Part shown: one piece after another, positions 1 to 5,035 of the stretch
Layout: each line of letters begins with the position of its first letter
Position numbering within the stretch: position 1 is the first letter of the stretch
Position numbers and translations under genes: made by a program
The notes under the pieces: model-generated
What the model saw: the letters and a program-made list of their open reading frames with translations, nothing else
Database searches by the model: none
What the model was told of the DNA's origin: nothing
NCBI GenBank assembly: GCA_002329225.1
Contig: DCTF01000056.1
Location: 12,508 to 17,542 of the forward strand
From: Ruminococcaceae bacterium UBA1447
GTDB lineage: Bacteria > Bacillota > Clostridia > Oscillospirales > Acutalibacteraceae
Length of the DNA: 5,035 nt
Direction: 5' to 3'

Positions 1-996
1 GAAGTCCTGCCGGTGCAGACAATGAAAGAGGCGGTTGAACTTGTTGAAGCGATTGAGCGCACGGGCAAGCAGTACATTTTTGCTGAAAACTGTGCATTTA
101 TGCCTGCAATAAGAAAGATGAGGGAACTGTACCTCAAGGGAGATCTGGGCGACTTTGAATACGGCGAGGGCGAGTATTTGCACAACTGCGAACCGGATTG
201 GCACCACCTTACATATGGCGATCCGAACCATTGGCGCAACACAATGAGCGTTTTCTATTACTGCACACATTCCATCGGTCCCCTCATTCACATTTCGGGC
301 TTGCGCCCGATAAAGGTTACAGGCTTTGAAGCCCCCTTTAATGCACGTATGGCAAGAATGGGAGCCAAAGCGGGCCCCTTCGGGGTGGAAATGATTACCC
401 TTGAAAACGGTGCAATATTAAAGAGTGTCCACGGTGTAGGTATTTCCAAAAACTCGTTGTGGTTTTCAGTTTACGGCTCAAAGGGAAGAATGGAAAGCGC
501 AAGAGAGGATGCGGGGATTGAAGGAGGCTTCGGAAACTTATACGTAAACTTGGATAAAGAAGAAGGCGATAACGGTTTTGAGCCGGTTCTTATTAAGGTA
601 AAAGACCCCTTGAGCGAGATGTTGGGCGACTCCGGGCACGGCAACGCCGATTACTATCTGATGCACCAACTTGTTGAAAAACTGCGTGGGAACCGCAACG
701 CCGATGTTGTTGATATTTATGAAGCGTTGGATATGTTCCTGCCGGGCATGTTCGCCTATTTTTCGGTACTCGAGGGCGGTGTGCCTATGGATATACCCGA
801 CCTAAGGAACCCCGCCGAACGTGACAAATGGAGGAATGATACCCGCTGCACCGACCCTGCGGTTGCGGGGGATATGCTACTTGACAGCTACTCCAAGGGC
901 AACCCCGAGATTCCGACTTCGGTATATGAACGGCATGCTGCACGGCTTAAAAAGGAATATGAAGCCGCCAAAGCCGAGGCGGAACAGGAGAACTGA
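1..996 (+). CDS. Gfo/Idh/MocA-family oxidoreductase, 5'-truncated by window edge
   Basis: This frame is open from base 1 to the TGA at 994-996, giving 331 residues; the GTG at 13 is an internal codon and not the start. The N-terminal NAD(P)-binding Rossmann fold, roughly the first 90-130 residues in this family, is missing because it lies upstream. The visible part opens at the EKP-loop position with EVLPVQT followed by a KEAVELVEAIERTGK helix, then an AENCAF stretch and the GDLGDFEYGEGEY strand typical of the start of the C-terminal substrate domain. H at 268-270 (THSIGP) aligns with the family's catalytic-region histidine. The C-terminal stretch IYEALDMFLPG...GGVPMDIPDLR also fits. The family catalyses NAD(P)-dependent oxidation or reduction, usually of sugars, polyols or their derivatives, in the cytoplasm; the substrate here cannot be told. 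The usual EKP lysine is replaced (EVL), as I recall for a subgroup of this family. The GH3 gene follows after 43 bases and is probably co-transcribed. Confidence 0.9.
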   Translation, partial: EVLPVQTMKEAVELVEAIERTGKQYIFAENCAFMPAIRKMRELYLKGDLGDFEYGEGEYLHNCEPDWHHLTYGDPNHWRNTMSVFYYCTHSIGPLIHISGLRPIKVTGFEAPFNARMARMGAKAGPFGVEMITLENGAILKSVHGVGISKNSLWFSVYGSKGRMESAREDAGIEGGFGNLYVNLDKEEGDNGFEPVLIKVKDPLSEMLGDSGHGNADYYLMHQLVEKLRGNRNADVVDIYEALDMFLPGMFAYFSVLEGGVPMDIPDLRNPAERDKWRNDTRCTDPAVAGDMLLDSYSKGNPEIPTSVYERHAARLKKEYEAAKAEAEQEN

Positions 997-1022
997 AATA
1001 CTTACAGAATAAGCAAGAAAAC

Positions 1023-1028
1023 GGAGGT
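1023..1028 (+). promoter_or_regulatory. Ribosome binding site of the GH3 gene
   Basis: GGAGGT lies 12 bases (from the end of GGAGG) upstream of the ATG at 1040, a rather long spacing. The in-frame codon directly before that ATG is a TGA stop (1037-1039), so 1040 is the earliest possible ATG. The next in-frame ATG (1052) would be even further from this site. Together these support the 1040 start. Confidence 0.65.
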
Positions 1029-1039
1029 TATAACACTGA

Positions 1040-2746
1040 ATGTTTGATTTTATGGGACATCTGCGTGCCGAGTTTGCAGCTTTCCTTGGCAGATGTGAGC
1101 ATATTAAATTGAAAATGTATGCAAAGAACGCAAATAAAAAGCAGGAAAAGGTTCTCATGAGCCTTATGCGTGACAACAAAAATACCGTATACGGTAAGGC
1201 TAACCGTTTTGCCGATGTGCACAGCGTTGCGGACTACCAGCGCATTGTGCCGCTGTCAAATTACCTTGATTACGATGAATATGTGCAAAGAATGGCAAAG
1301 GGCGAAAAAGGCCTTATCACAAACCGCTTTGTGCGCAGGTTTACCGAATCTTCGGGCAGTACCGGCAAATCAAAGCTTGTACCGCTATCCGCCTTTGCCG
1401 AGTGGACCTGCCAGTGTTTCAGTTTCAGTGCACCGGTGGGCTGTGCGGTAAAGTATTTTAAACGCCAAGGCCGGCGTCTTCCCCCGCAAAGAGGTTTGCT
1501 CACGGCTGAAATCGGCTGCAAAAAACTTCCCGGTTTCAGAACTGTCAGTTGTTTGTCGTCGATACCGCTTCTCAACCTTAAACCCATTGTGCCGACCTTT
1601 ACCACTTCACCCAAGGAAATTCTTTTCCCCCGTGAAAACTGCAATATGGATATGCATTATTTGAAGCTGCGCTTTGCTTTGCCGGACAGAAAGGTGAGCT
1701 ATCTTAGCACAATCTTCATCACAACTCTTGAGTCGATGTTCTTTTATTTGGAAGAAAATTGGCGGATGCTTTGTGATGATATTGAAAAAGGCGGCATTGA
1801 CCCGAGCATTGAATTGCCGGCGGATCTGAGAGAGAAGTTTGAGAAAAAGCTGAAACCAGACCCCAAGCGTGCGGCCGAGCTCCGGGCTGAGTTTGAAAAA
1901 GGCTTTGATGTTTCTCCGATAATTCCCCGCATTTGGCCCAAGTGCGAGTGGATGTACGGCATGGGCACGGGCGCCCTCTCCCTCTATGCTAAAAAGCTTC
2001 GCCGCTATGTAGGCGAAGATATGCCTATACATTACCTCGGCTATGCCGCCACCGAGGCGCTTATGGCCGTGCCCGTTGAGCTGAACTCCTTTGAGTATGT
2101 CATGCTGCCGCAAAACGGTTTTTATGAATTTCGTCCGCTTGATGCACCGGACACCGACCGCCCGCTGACGATAAGTGAACTTGAGGTCGGCAAGGAGTAT
2201 GAACTGATACTTACAAATATGAGCGGGTTTTACCGTTACAGGATTGAAGACGTTGTGAAGGTTACGGGCTATTATTATGAGTCGCCCATGATCACATTCT
2301 GCTACCGTCTTAATCAGATTGCCAACATCAGCGGCGAAAAGCTGAGTCAGATGGCATTTGATGAGATTGTAGATAATCTTTCGGAATATATGGATGACCT
2401 TTATGTGGGCTACAGCATTTACCCCGACCGAAGTACGTCCCCGGGCCATTATGTGCTTTTGCTTGAAGCGGCTGAGCCTATAAGTAAAGAAAAGCAGGCG
2501 GAGTATCCCGAAGCGTTTGAAAAAATGCTTTGCAAAGTCAATGTTTCCGTTATGCCGATGTTAAAGAGCGGCAGTCTTGGCCGTTGTGAGGTTAAATTCC
2601 TCCGCCGCGGCACTTATGACGAGTACCGTGAAGTTCTCAGAGCAAGGGGCGCCAATCTCAATCAGGTTAAGCCCATTAAAGTAATTGATAATGACGAGAA
2701 GAAGGAGTTTTTCTTCTCGCGTATAACTGAAGAGGCCGACAAATGA
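1040..2746 (+). CDS. GH3-superfamily acyl-adenylating / acyl-amido synthetase-like protein
   Basis: A 568-residue protein of the size usual for GH3 proteins (about 500-600 aa). GH3 enzymes belong to the ANL adenylate-forming superfamily: they activate a carboxylic acid with ATP as acyl-AMP and typically transfer it to an amino acid; the plant members conjugate auxin or jasmonate. Motifs in order: the phosphate-binding loop TESSGSTGKSKLVPLS at residues 102-117 (bases 1343-1390); YAATEA at 335-340, the YxxTE-type motif that contacts adenine and Mg; and YRYRIEDVVKVTG at 398-410, matching the YRxGDVV motif, whose aspartate (D404) binds the ribose. NISGEKLS at 429-436 begins the small C-terminal domain. 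No signal peptide or membrane segment is seen, so it is probably cytosolic. All motifs look intact, so it is probably active. The acid and acceptor are unknown; bacterial GH3 proteins are mostly uncharacterised. Its stop overlaps the start of the condensation-like gene, indicating coupled translation. Confidence 0.92.
   Translation: MFDFMGHLRAEFAAFLGRCEHIKLKMYAKNANKKQEKVLMSLMRDNKNTVYGKANRFADVHSVADYQRIVPLSNYLDYDEYVQRMAKGEKGLITNRFVRRFTESSGSTGKSKLVPLSAFAEWTCQCFSFSAPVGCAVKYFKRQGRRLPPQRGLLTAEIGCKKLPGFRTVSCLSSIPLLNLKPIVPTFTTSPKEILFPRENCNMDMHYLKLRFALPDRKVSYLSTIFITTLESMFFYLEENWRMLCDDIEKGGIDPSIELPADLREKFEKKLKPDPKRAAELRAEFEKGFDVSPIIPRIWPKCEWMYGMGTGALSLYAKKLRRYVGEDMPIHYLGYAATEALMAVPVELNSFEYVMLPQNGFYEFRPLDAPDTDRPLTISELEVGKEYELILTNMSGFYRYRIEDVVKVTGYYYESPMITFCYRLNQIANISGEKLSQMAFDEIVDNLSEYMDDLYVGYSIYPDRSTSPGHYVLLLEAAEPISKEKQAEYPEAFEKMLCKVNVSVMPMLKSGSLGRCEVKFLRRGTYDEYREVLRARGANLNQVKPIKVIDNDEKKEFFFSRITEEADK
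2695..2719 (+). repeat. Perfect 9-bp inverted repeat (hairpin) at end of GH3 gene
   Basis: CGAGAAGAA at 2695-2703 is the exact reverse complement of TTCTTCTCG at 2711-2719, with a 7-base loop GGAGTTT. It lies inside the GH3 coding sequence (codons for EKKEFFFS) and ends 23 bases before the ATG of the next gene. No U-tract follows, so it is not an intrinsic terminator. It may fold in the mRNA just upstream of the downstream gene's ribosome binding site, or may be a by-product of Lys/Glu codons followed by Phe/Ser codons. Confidence 0.5.
2731..2735 (+). promoter_or_regulatory. Ribosome binding site of the condensation-like acyltransferase gene
   Basis: AGAGG ends 7 bases before the ATG at 2743, a good spacing for a moderate Shine-Dalgarno site. 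It lies inside the last codons of the GH3 gene and supports the overlapping ATGA start. Confidence 0.6.
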
Positions 2747-4050
2747 GAAAACAATCGGAGCTGTCTGAACAAAAGCGCAGGATTCCCTGTGAAATGTACG
2801 ACAAAGTCAACTACATGTGCAGGCGCTATATGGACAGAATGGCACGCTTTGAACTTGATTACGGCTTTATTGTCGATAAAGCGACTTTCCTTACTGCCGT
2901 AGATGAATGGTTTAAAAAAGCGCCGGTTTTTTGTTCCCGGCTTGTGTACAGCCCGATTTCTCCCTGTTGGAAGCCGAGCGGGGCAAAGGCGGAAGATGCC
3001 GTGAGTTTTTCCGAACCGACGGATATTGAAGCGGCAAAAAAGGAGTTTTTCTCCCGGGAGATCCCCCTAAAGAGCCCCGTTCAGGTAAAAATTGCCCTGT
3101 TTTACAACGAGGGCAAAACTTCAATATGCTTTATTTGGAACCACATGTGTATGGACGGCGGCGGCTTCAAAGCTTTTTGGAAAGATTTTTGCGGAGTTTA
3201 CAACGATTTATCCTGCGGTGAATACACGGGGACGGGTTTTTCTTCCGGGCCGCGCGGCTACAAAGAGGTATACGCCGACTTTCCCGATGACGAGCGGGCT
3301 AAGGCGAAAAAGCAGTTTGCCAATGTTAGTCCCAAATGCAGACACCGCTTCCCTTTTACCCCGAAAAGCCCCGATGATGCCGTAATAATTGCCGGAAGAA
3401 AGATTGATGCGGAGACCTTTATCAAAGCAAAGAGCTATTGCAAAAGTGAAGGCGCAACCGTCAATGATATGTTGATTGCCGCATATATGAGCGCCTTGAG
3501 TAAACTCATCGGCCTTAATGCCGATGAAGGGCTGAATGTGACAAGTGCGGTTGACCTGCGCAGACATATGAAAAATCCTGAAAGAATCGGTTACACGAAC
3601 CATATCACATTTATTCACTGTACTGTCCCGCAAATAGGGAGCGGGATAAAAGAAACGCTTAAAGCCGTTGCCGCCTCCACGGCGGAAGCAAAGCAGGACC
3701 CGTTTATAGGTCTCCACGGTCTGCCTTTACTGAACATAGCCTACAAGACGATGATATATGCTCAGGCGGAGGCCGTAATAAGGCTTTTTTATAAAAATCC
3801 GCCGCTTGCCGTGAGCAATGTGGGTGCCGTTGATGTAAAAAGTTTTTCCCTTTGCGGCAATGAACCGACAGATGCCTTTGTTGCCGGAGCGACAAAGTGC
3901 AAGCCGAGTGCAATGATGACGGCGTTCACAATAAACAATACCCTTAGCCTTTCCCTCTGCGTTTACGGCAATGACGAGGACTCTAAAATTATTGAACGCT
4001 TTTTTGACGAGGTTGAAAACGGGATTGCCGAGTTGGCATCTTCCGTATAA
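2743..4050 (+). CDS. Condensation / WS-DGAT-like acyltransferase (HxxxDG family)
   Basis: A 435-residue protein with the pattern of the CoA-dependent acyltransferase-like fold shared by NRPS condensation domains, wax ester synthase/DGAT and alcohol acetyltransferases. The active-site motif is NHMCMDGGG: H134 (bases 3142-3144) and D138 (3154-3156) match the catalytic His and structural Asp of HHxxxDG; the first, non-catalytic His is Asn. Other matching parts are TVNDMLIAAYMSAL at 239-252, SAVDLRRHM at 268-276 (the DLR segment), and AVSNVG at 356-361 with a late LSLSLCVYG strand at 401-409. The family transfers an activated acyl group (from CoA, a carrier protein or possibly an adenylate) to an alcohol or amine. 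It stands alone, with no carrier or adenylation domain and no membrane segment. The 4-base overlap with the GH3 gene and its ribosome site within that gene point to joint expression and a shared pathway. Substrates unknown. Alternatives are an alcohol acetyltransferase or a polyketide-associated acyltransferase type; the fold call is firmer than the reaction. Confidence 0.85.
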   Translation: MRKQSELSEQKRRIPCEMYDKVNYMCRRYMDRMARFELDYGFIVDKATFLTAVDEWFKKAPVFCSRLVYSPISPCWKPSGAKAEDAVSFSEPTDIEAAKKEFFSREIPLKSPVQVKIALFYNEGKTSICFIWNHMCMDGGGFKAFWKDFCGVYNDLSCGEYTGTGFSSGPRGYKEVYADFPDDERAKAKKQFANVSPKCRHRFPFTPKSPDDAVIIAGRKIDAETFIKAKSYCKSEGATVNDMLIAAYMSALSKLIGLNADEGLNVTSAVDLRRHMKNPERIGYTNHITFIHCTVPQIGSGIKETLKAVAASTAEAKQDPFIGLHGLPLLNIAYKTMIYAQAEAVIRLFYKNPPLAVSNVGAVDVKSFSLCGNEPTDAFVAGATKCKPSAMMTAFTINNTLSLSLCVYGNDEDSKIIERFFDEVENGIAELASSV

Positions 4051-4080
4051 GCAATATAGTAAAAAAACAGTATATAAATC

Positions 4081-4122
4081 ATTTATCACCGTTACAAAAT
4101 GAACGAATAACGGCCGGTAAAT
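4081..4122. repeat. Imperfect inverted repeat in the 171-base intergenic gap
   Basis: CCGTTA (4089-4094) pairs with TAACGG (4108-4113) around a 13-base loop, and an outer ATTTA (4081-4085) pairs with TAAAT (4118-4122), separated by an unpaired TCA/CCGG internal loop. It lies 30 bases after the stop of the acyltransferase gene. It could be a weak transcript-end structure or a protein-binding site. No U-run follows on the + strand, so I do not call it a terminator. Confidence 0.35.
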
Positions 4123-4167
4123 CTGTAAAACATAAACTTAAATCCTGCTTAAAACAACGCATATTTG

Positions 4168-4197
4168 TTGTCTGATTGTTGCCAAGCGTGGTACAAT
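4168..4197 (+). promoter_or_regulatory. Predicted sigma-70/SigA promoter of the membrane protein gene
   Basis: The -35 candidate TTGTCT (4168-4173, 4 of 6 consensus matches) is separated by 18 bases from the -10 TACAAT (4192-4197, 5 of 6). A TG at 4189-4190, one base before the -10, makes it an extended -10 promoter, common in Firmicutes. Transcription would start near 4204, leaving a leader of about 18 bases with the ribosome site at 4211. This suggests that the membrane protein gene can be expressed separately from the upstream genes. Confidence 0.6.
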
Positions 4198-4210
4198 AAA
4201 GAAAAAAAGA

Positions 4211-4215
4211 GGAGG
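4211..4215 (+). promoter_or_regulatory. Ribosome binding site that sets the start of the membrane protein gene
   Basis: A strong GGAGG (within AGAGGAGG) ends 6 bases before the ATG at 4222. The frame stays open upstream to a TTG at 4165, but that start has no such site, lies upstream of the predicted -10, and would add a non-hydrophobic 19-residue extension. Translation therefore starts at 4222. Confidence 0.85.
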
Positions 4216-4221
4216 ATTTGT

Positions 4222-5031
4222 ATGTTTTCATTTTTCACTACCGCCGTACCCGGAGAAACGACTCCCGCAATGCTTGAAGAGGTCTTGCAGGATGTCTCTA
4301 CGCTCAACTGGTATATCGTTCCGCTATTTGTAATGGTGATGTATTTTCTGGCAAGCGAAATCAAAAAGAAAAATTATAACGTCGTCTTCGGAGTCTTTGC
4401 ATTCTGGCTTGCGGATGTTTTTAACGAAACATGGAACGCAATGGTTTACGCCACAACCGGTCAGCCCGTTTGGGGCACCACGGCGGCGGGGAACAGCGCT
4501 TTGCAAATCCTCGTCGGTTATAACATCGAAATTTCGCTTATGTTCTTTGTCCTCGGCTTGGCTGCCTGTAAAACCATACCGGCATCCCCCGACAACGAGG
4601 GCAAAAGCTTTTGGGACGGAAACAAAAACTGGAAAAAAGATAAAAGAAACATGTATTATATGGCGGGCGTACCCTCAAAGTCCCTGAGCACCGAAAACCG
4701 GAAGATTAAACGCAAGGCCATACTCGGCAGACTCGTACCCGTGTTTGTCGGTTCGGTTGCGGCGGTCGTTATTGAAATACTGCTCAACGCCTGCAATGTG
4801 CTGACATGGGAAAAATCATGGTGGCAGCCGACAAGACCCCTTGTGCTGTTCATCATAGGCTATTGCCCGTTTTTCCTGAGCGCCTATATCATCCACGACC
4901 TGCCCAGAAAACGCCAGCTGATCGGTTTGGGAATAATGGTTACAATTGTCGCTACTCTTCTCATAGTTGCAGGCAGTTTGGGAATGCTCGGCCCGCAAAT
5001 CCCGAAAGGTTTCCCGCATATGGCGGGGTAG
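4222..5031 (+). CDS. Predicted multi-pass membrane protein of unknown function
   Basis: A 269-residue protein that I do not recognise. Hydrophobic stretches suggest six membrane segments at about residues 30-46, 52-76, 92-116, 168-190, 205-225 and 232-254. A charged, Lys-rich loop at 117-167 (with KNWKKDKR and ENRKIKRK) splits the protein into two three-helix halves and is probably cytoplasmic by the positive-inside rule. There is no clear cleavable signal peptide; the first 25 residues are only mildly hydrophobic. Polar and acidic residues sit within or beside predicted helices: D65, N68 and E69 (DVFNETWN), N101 and E103 (YNIEIS), E185 and N189 (IEILLNACN). Tryptophan-rich EKSWWQP (197-203) lies in the loop before helix 5. 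Such buried acidic residues suggest a catalytic or transport site and not a mere anchor, but this is inference. The gene is monocistronic as far as visible: it has its own promoter, and its TAG ends 4 bases before the window edge. Confidence 0.85.
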   Translation: MFSFFTTAVPGETTPAMLEEVLQDVSTLNWYIVPLFVMVMYFLASEIKKKNYNVVFGVFAFWLADVFNETWNAMVYATTGQPVWGTTAAGNSALQILVGYNIEISLMFFVLGLAACKTIPASPDNEGKSFWDGNKNWKKDKRNMYYMAGVPSKSLSTENRKIKRKAILGRLVPVFVGSVAAVVIEILLNACNVLTWEKSWWQPTRPLVLFIIGYCPFFLSAYIIHDLPRKRQLIGLGIMVTIVATLLIVAGSLGMLGPQIPKGFPHMAG

Positions 5032-5035
5032 TATA

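Noticed and set aside
375..385. CCC-TTCG-GGG tetraloop-like hairpin in the oxidoreductase gene
   Set aside because: Only three pairs form around the loop and it sits mid-gene; it is best explained as chance in coding sequence.
1607..2449. 280-codon open frame on the - strand
   Set aside because: It lies wholly antisense to the GH3 gene, whose motifs are clear in the + frame. The antisense translation shows no recognisable domain, so it is a shadow of the real gene.
3208..3717. 169-codon open frame on the - strand
   Set aside because: It is antisense to the acyltransferase gene with low-complexity, Arg/Gly/Cys-rich translation and no recognisable domain.
4081..4122. Intrinsic terminator for the acyltransferase gene
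   Set aside because: The stem is interrupted and its loop is large, and no T-run follows on the + strand; the A7 run that would serve the - strand is about 14 bases away with no - strand gene to end.
4165..4221. Upstream TTG start extending the membrane protein by 19 residues
   Set aside because: The strong GGAGG six bases before ATG 4222 and the promoter lying within this stretch both argue for the shorter form.

Overview
The window looks like a fragment of a bacterial chromosome from a Firmicutes/Clostridia-type anaerobe, plausibly an uncultured gut Oscillospirales-like lineage. This rests on moderate GC coding sequence, AT-rich gaps, strong GGAGG ribosome binding sites, tight same-strand packing and the gene content. 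No rRNA or other taxonomic marker is present, so the assignment is inference.

All four genes are on the + strand. (1) Positions 1-996 hold the 3' part of a Gfo/Idh/MocA-family oxidoreductase; its N-terminal Rossmann domain lies upstream of the window. (2) After a 43-base gap, 1040-2746 encodes a GH3-superfamily acyl-adenylating enzyme (568 aa) with all recognisable nucleotide-binding motifs. (3) Overlapping its stop by 4 bases (ATGA), 2743-4050 encodes a condensation/WS-DGAT-like acyltransferase (435 aa) with an HxxxDG active-site motif. (4) After a 171-base AT-rich gap containing an imperfect inverted repeat and a convincing extended -10 promoter, 4222-5031 encodes a membrane protein of about six transmembrane segments (269 aa) that I do not recognise.

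The most interesting unit is the translationally coupled GH3 plus condensation-like pair. GH3 enzymes adenylate a carboxylic acid and conjugate it to an amine such as an amino acid. HxxxDG acyltransferases join an activated acyl group to an alcohol or amine. Together they could make a small acyl conjugate (amide, ester or lipid) without a carrier protein or large NRPS. The oxidoreductase upstream could act on a sugar or polyol part of the same metabolism, or may simply be an adjacent gene in the same transcript. The membrane protein has its own promoter, so its link to the pathway is only positional. No mobile element, CRISPR array, tRNA or rRNA was seen.
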